A DNA stretch of 64,000 bases from Bacteroidales bacterium UBA5349 (GCA_002410065.1 DHQB01000026.1:275053-339052); one strand, 5' to 3'. Counted from the stretch's first letter, positions 42,688-51,051 are shown. The notes: generated from the sequence alone by a model not told the origin. Program-made: numbers and translations.

Positions 42688-43206
42688 TCATTTATATGGT
42701 TTCATATTAATCGGAATATCTACCCATATTTTACCTTCGATAATTTCTTTAAGATTAGTGTTTTCAATAATCTCTTTAACCGCTCCTATGTATTTTTTGA
42801 ATTTTTCTAATGAATAACTTTCTCCTGTTGTTTCATAAAATGAGGGCTCAGATAATTCAATACCATAAAACTCGCAAAAATCTCCTATGAAGAAATTCTT
42901 TCGAGAATGTGTAAAGTTTTTCGAGGTGTTTATTATTTCGAAAACAATATCGTTACACAAAGTAACATTAGCACTATACCCATGATAGTAACTTAGAAAT
43001 ATTTCTCTTTGACCAATTAAATTATCAATTGTTATTTCTATAACAAAATTTATAAGAGTGGATTCAATGTTCTTAGAGTGAATCGAATTCCAATCTCTGA
43101 TGTTAACTCTGGGCGGGTTGTTACTTGAAAAGAAGGAAAATTTAGTCAAAAAATAATCTTTAATCAAATCAAGATATTGAGGGTATTCTCTCTTCTTCAT
43201 TACCAA
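42688..43206 (-). CDS. Putative immunity protein of toxin cassette 1 (hypothetical)
   Basis: A 172-residue protein without signal peptide or membrane segment, so probably cytoplasmic. It has a charged start (MVMKKREYPQYLDLIKDYFL), a middle of alternating strands (LINFVIEITIDNLIGQREIF), and GEFYGIELSEPSFYETTGES-like acidic patches. No domain is recognised. It overlaps the 3' end of the large cassette by 7 bases, the close coupling typical of toxin-immunity pairs. Function is inferred from position only. Confidence 0.65.
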   Translation of the reverse strand: MVMKKREYPQYLDLIKDYFLTKFSFFSSNNPPRVNIRDWNSIHSKNIESTLINFVIEITIDNLIGQREIFLSYYHGYSANVTLCNDIVFEIINTSKNFTHSRKNFFIGDFCEFYGIELSEPSFYETTGESYSLEKFKKYIGAVKEIIENTNLKEIIEGKIWVDIPINMKPYK

Positions 43207-45311
43207 TTTATTGTGCTAATTTCCATATTGTAAAATAAACTTTCACTCGTCACGCCTTGGGGGTAACCAATATCTATAATTGTAAAACCTTCCAATTGAA
43301 TATACTCAACCCATTGTTTATTGAGTTTGTACATAGGGATTTGTTCAATATACTCTGCCTTAATATGACCAGTAATTGGATCTTTCATATCCTTGTACAA
43401 AGGATTTTTTTTCATATCATCCCAAGCTGAATTTACTGTCCATTCAACTCCATCAATATCAAAAGTTCGATTCAAATAACCATCATCCAATATTTCTACT
43501 TGCAACCCTTGATTATTTTTTAAATGTGCAGCAATATTTTTAACATGGTCATCCATTTGTCTACCAATAACAGCAACTTTACCATTTGTCCCTAGCCTAA
43601 CCTGTACAATGGTTTTTCCAGCAATATTATCACCAGCTTTAAACACACTCACTGCCCCACTAACCCGTCTAATATTCTGAATCCCCAAAGAACCCTCTGG
43701 TACAAAGTTATCAATTTCATCTAAAACTTGGGGTGCGGTGCGCCTAAAAGTTGCAAGGGCTGCGCCAACGGTGGCCAGGTCAACGGCGGTGCTTATGGTG
43801 CCCCAGCTATCTAGAAAATCTTGCCCATACTCGGTGGCCAGTAGCTGCGTGCGCACTGCATCGGTTTCCAATACCACGTTGGTGGCGGCGTTGAGAGCCT
43901 CTACGCACCCCATTACCTTTTGGAATGTGCTTACCCCGCTTATAAAAAGGCTTGTGCCCGAGAAGATACCTGCTACCTGCGCTGCTCCCACAAGGAAATC
44001 AACCAAATCCTGCTGTGCTTTTTGCTGTAAAACGGAATATAGATAAAGTGCAGGGAGATATATAATCTGGTCTTGCGAACTACTCTCTATTGCGGGAATA
44101 ACCATACCCACAACATCACAAGGGTTGTAGCGTTGCACGTTGGTGTAATGACCTACTCGAGTGTCGAGCTGCCTTAGCGTAATGGTGTACGGAGGGCCAT
44201 TAAGCCTGTTCGATCCAAGGTAAACACCTGTTATAGTTCTATTTGCTACGTAGTAACTATTGGGTTGTACTTGGGGCTCGTCCGTGCTATATCGTTGGGT
44301 ATAGGCTTCGAGGAAAAGGGCGATAAAGACATCCTGAGTGTAATCGTCTTGTACCCGATTAAAGAGGGCGTTAATAAATTGATGATTTTCCTCAAACGCT
44401 TTAAAAAGAACATCACCTTGGGATTTGTCCACAAAGCACCTCATAAGGTCAATGGCTGCGTTGTCGCGGCTATCATCGCTAACGGTCTCGGAAGCAATGG
44501 CACTTAGAAGTTGAAGCCTGGTTTCAGCGCTGAAGGTACAAACAAGGCAAGTGGGAAGTCGGTATAGTTCGTCTAGGGCATCGGAGGGCTTGTTTGCCTG
44601 AAGTAGACTTTCCAGTCTTTGGGTCGCTTCTTGGTCTGCTTCGCTTGTTGTTGTTGTGCCATTAAGATACGAGCGCAGGGCTTCGGCGTTTTGGGTATCG
44701 GTTTTCACTACAAAGTTAGGGAAGTGGAAACGTGCGTCATTGCCGTCTGCATCGTAGGATATGACGGTTGGCACAAAATCTAAAATATCATTGCTGATGC
44801 TAACCGTGACAGGTATCTCGTTAGTTCCAAGGGGAAAGTTAGCACTGAGGTGGCCACTTGAAATACCTGTAGGCTTTGGGAAACTAAACGGGCGCTTTTC
44901 GACAAAGGAACACCTTATATTTCCAAGGATTCGGGATATATCAGAAAGGTGGGTGGTGAACCAAGGGCTCGCCCCCTCCTCCACATCCTCAAACACAAAC
45001 CATCCGCCTTGGGGGTTATGGATTAAATCCCATTGGTACTTAAGTAGTTCGGCGCCAGTTGAATAATCCATTAGGTTTTGGGTGGTGCCCTCTTTAAGTA
45101 TAATGGGGTTATGCGGGCTAAAGGTGTGGCGGAGGTTAAACTTGCCGTGGCCCAGCTCGTGCGCCGCATCGTGGGTGGTGGCCTGCGGGGTTAGGAAACC
45201 GTAGCTGCTCTTGAGGGGCATGTAGCCGAGTGTGGTGGGGTTGTGATATTTGTAGCTGGGCTCATGGAGTAAATATAGGAAATTTATTTGCTTGGTTACC
45301 ACACGATGCAA
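43200..45311 (-). CDS. Toxin cassette 1: metzincin-like module with long polymorphic-toxin-like tail
   Basis: A 703-residue frame. The first about 18 residues come from repeat A; homology with cassette 2 begins at SYKYHNPTTLGYMPL, where a one-base difference breaks the ATG-AGC start used in cassette 2. The zinc site HELGHGKFNLRH (HELGH 51-55, third His 62) is followed by NLMDYSTG (79-86) and the block ending EDVEEGA (108-114). The inner boundary NAEALRSYLNG is at 208-218. A long middle part (AAQVAGIFSGTSLFISGVST is hydrophobic) leads to a C-terminal about 150-residue domain with KVAVIGRQMDDHV and NKQWVEYIQLEGFTIIDIG, probably the toxic tip. No signal peptide is present, so it looks like an orphan C-terminal piece of a larger surface protein. 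Confidence 0.7.
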   Translation of the reverse strand: MHRVVTKQINFLYLLHEPSYKYHNPTTLGYMPLKSSYGFLTPQATTHDAAHELGHGKFNLRHTFSPHNPIILKEGTTQNLMDYSTGAELLKYQWDLIHNPQGGWFVFEDVEEGASPWFTTHLSDISRILGNIRCSFVEKRPFSFPKPTGISSGHLSANFPLGTNEIPVTVSISNDILDFVPTVISYDADGNDARFHFPNFVVKTDTQNAEALRSYLNGTTTTSEADQEATQRLESLLQANKPSDALDELYRLPTCLVCTFSAETRLQLLSAIASETVSDDSRDNAAIDLMRCFVDKSQGDVLFKAFEENHQFINALFNRVQDDYTQDVFIALFLEAYTQRYSTDEPQVQPNSYYVANRTITGVYLGSNRLNGPPYTITLRQLDTRVGHYTNVQRYNPCDVVGMVIPAIESSSQDQIIYLPALYLYSVLQQKAQQDLVDFLVGAAQVAGIFSGTSLFISGVSTFQKVMGCVEALNAATNVVLETDAVRTQLLATEYGQDFLDSWGTISTAVDLATVGAALATFRRTAPQVLDEIDNFVPEGSLGIQNIRRVSGAVSVFKAGDNIAGKTIVQVRLGTNGKVAVIGRQMDDHVKNIAAHLKNNQGLQVEILDDGYLNRTFDIDGVEWTVNSAWDDMKKNPLYKDMKDPITGHIKAEYIEQIPMYKLNKQWVEYIQLEGFTIIDIGYPQGVTSESLFYNMEISTINW

Positions 45312-45530
45312 GGGTGCGGTAACGGAGTAAATAATTTTTGGTTAACCCAATTTTTTTCGTTTTGTAAACGCACGAATAATTGTTTTGGCAAATGGCTTTG
45401 CAAATGTAAATTAACCACACGGATTAGCTACGTTGAACTCGCAAAGAGCGCTCGGTTGCAAATCCGCGCCAGCGGCTGAACAGACCGACAACGGTGAACC
45501 ACTGCCTAATGTTGGCATTAACAGGGTTAA
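45255..45530. repeat. Repeat A, copy 4, followed by degenerate repeat B
   Basis: GGGCTCATGGAGTAAATATA, ACCACACGATGCAAGGGTGC, TTTTTGGTTAACCCAATTTT, GGCAAATGGCTTTGCAAATG, CACACGGATTAGCTACGTTG and GGTTGCAAATCCGCGCCAGC are nearly identical to copy 2. From about 45472 ACAGACCGACAACGGTGAAC resembles repeat B. It also encodes the first codons of cassette 1. The rest of the 45312-45659 gap has no visible gene. Confidence 0.75.
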
Positions 45531-45659
45531 CTGCAAATCGGTCAACACAAACTTGCCTATATACCCATGAATAACCCCAAATTATTTTTAACTTGCCCCG
45601 AATATGCTCGGCACAGTATTTGAAAAGCAAATTGCATTAACGATAAATAATCTCACCCT

Positions 45660-47039
45660 ATGAAAAAACTTTTACCCATTTTACTCCTTGTAATAGCAAT
45701 TATCTTTACTGGATGCGCCTCTAAGCGCATGGTTAAGCGCGGACTAAAGTTCGAACAGGCAGGTATGTATGAAATGGCTGCTGACTTTTTTTACAAATCG
45801 ATGGTTGCAAACCCTAAGAATGTTGATGCTGCCATAGGCTTAAAAAGAAACGGACAGCGCATGCTAGACGATAAAACGCTTCAGGTTCATAAATCGTACT
45901 TTGATGGTAATGACAAGCAAACGGTATACTCCTATCTTGATGCTCAAGCCTATTTTGATAAGGTTAAAGCATTGGGTATTAACCTAAACCTATCGGAAAC
46001 AACTCTGGGCTATTTCAATGAGGCTAAACCACGCTATTTGCAATCGGTTTATAACGAAGCGCGCATACTCCTCGATGAGGAGAAGTTTAGGGAATCAGAA
46101 GAAAAATTTGTTGAGATTAAACGTATCGACCCAACTTATCAAGGTATTGATGAACACATGAAGGTTGCAGTTGCTGAACCAATTTATCGCGAGGCCCTTT
46201 CGTATATGGAGAGTGGGTTTAACCGTAAAGCATACCATAACTTTAGCAATATTATTTCAACCCAGGGTACTTACAAAGATACGAAGGAGCTGCGCGATGA
46301 AGCTTTATCCAAAGCGCTAATCACCATCTCAATAGGAGAGATAAAAGATTATGCCCAAAATGGTAAAGCCAGTTTGCTTGTTGAGAGTTCTGTTGTAAGC
46401 GCCATAAACAATCTGACCAACCCATTTGTAAAAATTGTTGATACAAAGAACACTGATAAGTTTGTTGCTCAGCAGGCTAGTGGAGTTTCAATGGGGTCTG
46501 ATGTAAAGGTGGGGCAAATGCTTACCGCTAAGGCAGTACTTAGCGGCAGTGTAATAAAATTTAATCTGGTAACCGGAAGAGTTCAAAAATCGGAGCAGAA
46601 AGGTTATATAAAAGATATGATAACCGTTAAGGATAAAACCACAGGTGAGGAGAAAAAGGAAGCTCGCTATACCAAGGTAACATACGATGTAATTAGTGCA
46701 AGGAACGAGGCTAGTCTTTCGTTTCAGTATCAACTTACATCGATTGAAACAGGCACTGTGCTGGTTTCCGATGCCATTAACCATTCTGCAAATGATGGGA
46801 TTAGCTATGCTAACTTTAGCGGTGATCACAAAAAACTTGTGCCCGGAAATTGGGAAAGTGCGACAAAAGCTTCGCCCAAGGATAGAATTGATGATAACCA
46901 ATCGTCAATAAACAACCTTAGAAATCAGCTCAACGCCAAAAAAACCATCAAATCTACTGCTCTACTTCAAGCTGAATTGCTTGAAGAGATTGGGCAAAAA
47001 GTAGCTAGAAAAATTGATGCGTATAATCCAGAGTATTAA
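45660..47039 (+). CDS. TPR-containing lipoprotein with CsgG-like region
   Basis: A 459-residue lipoprotein: signal with lipobox TGCAS (Cys19), then TPR-like helices (FEQAGMYEMAADFFYKSMVA, AAIGLKRNGQRM, a second group around YNEARILLDEEKFRESEEKF). From about residue 225, KALITISIGEIKDYAQNGKA and the beta-rich part AVLSGSVIKFNLVTGRV resemble CsgG/FlgT-type lipoprotein domains that compute GxxGG-like signals. It is followed 21 bases later by an LPP20 lipoprotein, so the pair probably works together in the envelope. The function is unknown. Confidence 0.75.
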   Translation: MKKLLPILLLVIAIIFTGCASKRMVKRGLKFEQAGMYEMAADFFYKSMVANPKNVDAAIGLKRNGQRMLDDKTLQVHKSYFDGNDKQTVYSYLDAQAYFDKVKALGINLNLSETTLGYFNEAKPRYLQSVYNEARILLDEEKFRESEEKFVEIKRIDPTYQGIDEHMKVAVAEPIYREALSYMESGFNRKAYHNFSNIISTQGTYKDTKELRDEALSKALITISIGEIKDYAQNGKASLLVESSVVSAINNLTNPFVKIVDTKNTDKFVAQQASGVSMGSDVKVGQMLTAKAVLSGSVIKFNLVTGRVQKSEQKGYIKDMITVKDKTTGEEKKEARYTKVTYDVISARNEASLSFQYQLTSIETGTVLVSDAINHSANDGISYANFSGDHKKLVPGNWESATKASPKDRIDDNQSSINNLRNQLNAKKTIKSTALLQAELLEEIGQKVARKIDAYNPEY

Positions 47040-47060
47040 AACGCTTAAAACTGCATATCA

Positions 47061-48431
47061 ATGAAAACAAAAGCATTGGCAATAGTTACCATTAGCCTTT
47101 TGCTAAGCGCTTGTGGGGGTACAAAAAAGGTACAAGGTCCGCCTCAACCCGAATGGGTCACCAATCGTCCAAAATCACAACTTTACTACTACGGTGTTGG
47201 GGCAGCCCGCAAAACATTGGACGTAAGTCAGTTTCAGCAAGCCGCCAGACAAAATGCGCTGGCCGACATGTCCAGTGAAATATCGGTTAGCATCTCATCC
47301 AACTCGGTAATTCATGCTTTCGAATCAAACCTCAACTTTAACGAAGACTTCACTTCAACCATTAGAGCGCAAACTCAACAAGATTTAGAAGGTTACGAGC
47401 AGGTAGATTCATGGGAAGATCTGAATAACTATTGGGTTTACTATCGTCTATCGAAGCTGCAATACCAGCAGCTAAAGGAGAAACGGAAAAATGACGCTGT
47501 AACCCGCTCTCTCGACTTTTTTTTAAGTGGCATTAATGCCCGCGAAGGCGGTGATGTTAGACTTGGTCTTGTGCAGATGGTAAAGGCACTTGAGCCTATT
47601 AAACCCTACTTTAGCGAACCACTGCCCGTTGATATTAACGGCTCTGAAGTTTTCCTTGGTAACGAAATTTTTAAGGAGATAAGCAATACGTTGGCACAAA
47701 TTACCATTGTTCCTGCAAAGGTCTATATCAGCGTAAAAGCAGGTCAAGCAATCCCCTCGTCAATGCTGGCTTTTGATGCATTCTTCAGAAGTTCGATCCC
47801 TATTGTTAGCTTGCCGCTAGAGGTTGAGTACTCGGAAAAACCTATGCGCAACAACAAGCAACGAACAAATAGCAATGGCAATGCATCATTTGATATTGAT
47901 GTGGTGCGTTCAAAAAAATCACTGGAGAGTTTTACTGCTAAAATCGACATAAACGATATCCTTAGCGAGGCAGGAACAGATCCATTGACCCGTAGGCTTA
48001 TAAACCGATTTAATCTTCCAAATGGCACCATTCGTATAAACATTGAAAAGCCCATTATTTATATCACCTCAAGCGAAACAAACCTTGGCGAAGTTATAAA
48101 GCCCGGTTACATAGAACAAAGCATTAAGAAAAAGGCTGTTGAGATGGGATATCTGGTTAAAGATGTGCTTGAAGAAGCCGACTATATTATCGAGATAATT
48201 GCTGCAACAAGCAGTAAAGGGCAAGCTGGCCAGTTCAAGGTTGCCTGCCTAGAAGGAACGCTAAGCTTAGAAACAAGGAATGGAAATCAACTTTACCATA
48301 AACCCCTTAGTGGTTTTGAAGGACGTCACTTTGAACTGAAACAGGCTGGCGAAGAGGCCTTTAAAGATGCTAAGCGGAAGGTTGAAATCTCCTATTTTAG
48401 GGAAATGCACGAAGCAATGAACCGATTATAG
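47061..48431 (+). CDS. LPP20 family lipoprotein
   Basis: A 456-residue lipoprotein with lipobox LLSAC (Cys18). PPQPEWVTNRPKSQLYYYGV and the run of AARQNALADMSSEISVSISS match the LPP20/FlgP family, with a YWVYYRLSKLQYQQLKEKRK helix closing the domain. The C-terminal half is beta-rich with a CsgG-like/curlin-transport look (NLGEVIKPGYIEQSIKKKAV). LPP20 and CsgG/FlgT-like proteins often occur together, as here. Localisation is probably the outer membrane. Confidence 0.78.
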   Translation: MKTKALAIVTISLLLSACGGTKKVQGPPQPEWVTNRPKSQLYYYGVGAARKTLDVSQFQQAARQNALADMSSEISVSISSNSVIHAFESNLNFNEDFTSTIRAQTQQDLEGYEQVDSWEDLNNYWVYYRLSKLQYQQLKEKRKNDAVTRSLDFFLSGINAREGGDVRLGLVQMVKALEPIKPYFSEPLPVDINGSEVFLGNEIFKEISNTLAQITIVPAKVYISVKAGQAIPSSMLAFDAFFRSSIPIVSLPLEVEYSEKPMRNNKQRTNSNGNASFDIDVVRSKKSLESFTAKIDINDILSEAGTDPLTRRLINRFNLPNGTIRINIEKPIIYITSSETNLGEVIKPGYIEQSIKKKAVEMGYLVKDVLEEADYIIEIIAATSSKGQAGQFKVACLEGTLSLETRNGNQLYHKPLSGFEGRHFELKQAGEEAFKDAKRKVEISYFREMHEAMNRL

Positions 48432-48547
48432 CCAATGAGTGCGGGCATAAAAGTAGAATATGGAATAGCCCTCTTTGTTCCCCTTTTATTTTTGTATCCA
48501 CCCTTTACCCTTGTGTTTAAGAGCATGTATTGATTTTCAGCAGGTTG

Positions 48548-48582
48548 TTTGATGCACATTTTACAACTTTATACTAATTTTG
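48548..48582 (+). promoter_or_regulatory. Possible promoter of the DUF1573 gene
   Basis: TTTG at 48548-48551 and TAATTTTG at 48575-48582 fit the -33/-7 consensus with a slightly long 23-base spacer. The start codon is 44 bases downstream. Confidence 0.38.
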
Positions 48583-48626
48583 AGGCGGTTTTATAAACAA
48601 TATTTTAACCGCTAAACCACAATACA

Positions 48627-49049
48627 ATGAAATTACACATAATATCTGCGCTTGCTTTGTTTACCTTTTCATTGGGACTCTCTGCTCAGGAAACGAACAC
48701 CACTGATAAGCCAAAAGAAGAAACTATTGTATTTGATACCACGGTATTTGAATACGGTGAAATTGATTTTGCCAGCGATGGAAACTGCGTATTTACATTT
48801 ACAAACACTGGCAATGAACCCATTTTAATTAGCAGCGTAAGTGCATCGTGCGGTTGTACTGTTCCTAGTTGGACAAGAGATCCCATTAAGCCCAAAGAAA
48901 AGGGCGAAATTAAAGTGAAGTATAACACTTACATTCCGGGGGCATTTAGCAAGAGTATCACTGTTTACACCAACGCTAATCCATCGCACATTGTGCTTAG
49001 AATTAATGGGCAGGTTAAGAAGAACGAACAGCAACAAACGATTAGATAA
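48627..49049 (+). CDS. DUF1573 domain protein (exported)
   Basis: A 140-residue exported protein with a signal peptide (about 1-20, ending LSAQ). The immunoglobulin-like DUF1573 domain is evident: FEYGEIDFASDGNCVFTFTN, then NEPILISSVSASCGCTVPSW with its CGC motif, and GEIKVKYNTYIPGAFSKSIT. Such proteins are very common in Bacteroidota and their role is unknown. A TAnnTTTG promoter precedes it. Confidence 0.88.
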   Translation: MKLHIISALALFTFSLGLSAQETNTTDKPKEETIVFDTTVFEYGEIDFASDGNCVFTFTNTGNEPILISSVSASCGCTVPSWTRDPIKPKEKGEIKVKYNTYIPGAFSKSITVYTNANPSHIVLRINGQVKKNEQQQTIR

Positions 49050-49071
49050 AACATTTTAAAGCAAAATTATT

Positions 49072-49323
49072 ATGCCACAGATTTCAGAGGAAAGCAAGGG
49101 CCACCTCTCAAATAAAGAGGTTGGTTTCCTAAACCAAGGTGGTCAAACGAAATTTGTAACCTGAACTTCGGAAGGTCCGATATCACTATCAGTAAAATCA
49201 AAATTTGAAGTTGCTTTACCCTGTTATTTCACTCTTTACGATAAACCTGCCAGAATAAAAACCTTTTTAACAGCTGAGATATTTGAATGAGACTATCCAA
49301 TGAAAACCAATCATTTATCTTGA
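49072..49323 (+). pseudogene. Possible decayed small gene with two in-frame TGA codons
   Basis: An 84-codon frame starting at ATG is interrupted only by TGA at 49162 and 49288. Between the stops it reads SKFEVALPCYFTLYDKPARI then KTFLTAEIFE, which looks protein-like; before the first stop, PQISEESKGHLSNKEVGFLN. It could be a gene killed by two nonsense mutations, or chance. It occupies most of the 367-base gap before the transhydrogenase genes. I do not recognise a family. Confidence 0.3.
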
Positions 49324-49377
49324 AATCATAATCGAATATTGGTGAGTTTTATCATTTTTTATTACTCTTAATTTGGT

Positions 49378-49385
49378 TACTTTTG
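49378..49385 (+). promoter_or_regulatory. Possible -7 box (TACTTTTG) of the pnt locus
   Basis: Matches TAnnTTTG, 31 bases upstream of the first transhydrogenase gene. The -33 element is not clear. Confidence 0.33.
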
Positions 49386-49416
49386 AACCTTTTAAAAAAC
49401 ATAAAAACTTTACAAA

Positions 49417-50580
49417 ATGATTATAGGAATACCTAAGGAAATAATGCACGGAGAGAAACGTGTATCAGCCATCCCCGAAACCGTTAAAAAAATGGTTGAT
49501 AGCGGAGCAAAAGTTCTGTTTGAAGAAGGAGCAGGCGTTGGTTCGCACTATGCTGACCAAGAGTACAAAGATGCTGGAGCAGAAATTGTGTCGAACGTTG
49601 AAGACATCTATACTCAATCGGATGTTATACTAAAAGTAAAAGAGCCCCAGTTTAATGCTGAAAAAAACAAGCATGAAATTGACATGATGCACAAGGATCA
49701 GTACTTAATTACTTTTATTCACCCAGCATCACCACCAAATCATCAAATGGTAAAGCATTTGGCTGAAAGAGAAGTAATTGGACTTACATTAGACGGTATA
49801 CCTCGTATCAGCAGGGCACAATCTATGGATGCATTATCGTCAATGAGTACTTGCGCTGGATATAAAGGAATGATAATGGCTGTTAACGATATCAGCAAAT
49901 TTATGCCTTTTGTAACTAGTGCTGTAGGAAGAATGAGACCAGCAAACGTTTTAGTAATTGGAACTGGTGTTGCCGGACTTCGCGCAATTGCTACTGCCAA
50001 AGGGTTGGGTGCAGCAGTTTTTTCTGCAGATATTCGCCCTGAGGCCAACAAAAATGCCGAATCATTAGGTGCAACTATTGTTGAAACTGGAGTACCAGAA
50101 GAAATTGCAGTAAGCGCCGACGGAAAACACGCCAATAAACTACCTGAAAAATGGTTAGAAATTGAGCGTCAAAACCTTAAAGAGACCATTTTAAAATCTG
50201 ATATCGTATTCTGTTCTGCCCTAATTTTAGGAAAAGTTGCTCCAATTTTGGTTACAGAAGAGATGGTAAAAGAAATGCAGTCTGGCAGTTGTATAGTAGA
50301 TATTTCAATTGACCAAGGAGGAAACTGCGACATTACTACCCCAGGTGAAGTAGAGGTAAAACACGGTGTTACCATACAAGGAATAAAGAATATCCCAGGT
50401 ATGCTATCGACCAGTTCAACCATTATGTTCTCGAAGAACATCTATAACCTATTGGAGTTTTTAACTAAAGACGGAAAGATAAGTTTGGATGAATCTGACG
50501 AGATTGTTTCTTCAATTTTGGTTACCAAAGATGGTAAAATTGTTCACAAAGGAACATTAGAAGCCATGGGCTTAAATTAA
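49417..50580 (+). CDS. pntAA: NAD(P) transhydrogenase subunit alpha, part 1 (NAD-binding domain)
   Basis: A 387-residue soluble domain I of proton-translocating transhydrogenase, which transfers hydride between NAD(H) and NADP(H). The N-terminus IGIPKEIMHGEKRVSAIPET, the region RISRAQSMDALSSMSTCAGY, the Rossmann loop VIGTGVAGLRAIATAKGLGA and VDISIDQGGNCDIT are all characteristic. In Bacteroidota pntA is split as here, the membrane part being the next gene after 43 bases. Confidence 0.95.
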   Translation: MIIGIPKEIMHGEKRVSAIPETVKKMVDSGAKVLFEEGAGVGSHYADQEYKDAGAEIVSNVEDIYTQSDVILKVKEPQFNAEKNKHEIDMMHKDQYLITFIHPASPPNHQMVKHLAEREVIGLTLDGIPRISRAQSMDALSSMSTCAGYKGMIMAVNDISKFMPFVTSAVGRMRPANVLVIGTGVAGLRAIATAKGLGAAVFSADIRPEANKNAESLGATIVETGVPEEIAVSADGKHANKLPEKWLEIERQNLKETILKSDIVFCSALILGKVAPILVTEEMVKEMQSGSCIVDISIDQGGNCDITTPGEVEVKHGVTIQGIKNIPGMLSTSSTIMFSKNIYNLLEFLTKDGKISLDESDEIVSSILVTKDGKIVHKGTLEAMGLN

Positions 50581-50623
50581 ATAGAAATTTTTAGTAAACT
50601 TTTTTAACCGATAAAGTAGTGAT

Positions 50624-50941
50624 ATGGAGTTAATACAGTATGTTTTAATAGGTGTTTTCCTGATTGCAACCATTGTTGGCTACCTATTAATCAACAATGT
50701 ACCAAGCCGTTTACACACGCCCCTAATGTCAGGAATGAACGCCTTGTCGGGGATTACAATTCTTGGGGCATTAATTGCCACAGGAACTGCCCTCCAAAGC
50801 GACGATCCAGTTATAGGATACATTTTTGGAAGCGTGGCAATTATTTTGGCCATGATTAATGTGGCAGGTGGTTTCTCTGTAACTAACCGAATGTTAAGAA
50901 TGTTTGGGAAGAAGAAAGAGGATGAAACAACCGTCGCATAA
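50624..50941 (+). CDS. pntAB: NAD(P) transhydrogenase subunit alpha, part 2 (membrane)
   Basis: A 105-residue membrane protein with about three helices. The hallmark VPSRLHTPLMSGMNALSGIT is followed by IYGSVA-type helices (YIFGSVAIILAMINVAGGFS) and TNRMLRMFGKKKE. It is the small membrane piece of the alpha subunit, domain II. It lies between pntAA and pntB and is surely cotranscribed with them. Confidence 0.95.
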   Translation: MELIQYVLIGVFLIATIVGYLLINNVPSRLHTPLMSGMNALSGITILGALIATGTALQSDDPVIGYIFGSVAIILAMINVAGGFSVTNRMLRMFGKKKEDETTVA

Positions 50942-51051
50942 TTTTTTTAAAAAGGAGAATTAATAGAATAAAACCTATCTGTCACCTATCTATTGATAGC
51001 CAATGCAGTTAGGTTTTATAAGTTACCTTAATCAATAAACAATTTGTACAA

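Larger units (their letters stand above)
33230..45650. other. Repeat-rich accessory island
   Basis: Between speA and the CsgG-like lipoprotein gene lies 12.4 kb of dispersed short repeats, toxin-antitoxin pairs, an AAA/DUF4143 ATPase, a RAYT element and its deletion derivative, integrase and IS200-like relics, and orphan toxin/immunity cassettes. Coding density is low and base composition alternates between A/T-rich genes and G/C-rich palindromes. No intact integrase, att sites or phage genes are visible, so it looks like an accretion of small elements rather than one integrated unit. Confidence 0.75.

Noticed and set aside
33339..45530. Possible CRISPR array because of many short repeats
   Set aside because: Repeats are long, unevenly spaced and interleaved with genes; there are no regular spacers and no cas genes.
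33230..45650. Prophage or integrative conjugative element
   Set aside because: No structural phage, relaxase, type IV secretion or intact integrase genes are visible; only a recombinase fragment.
49072..49323. TGA read as tryptophan (alternative genetic code) to rescue the frame
   Set aside because: Other genes in the window end in TGA and use TGG for Trp, so recoding is not supported.
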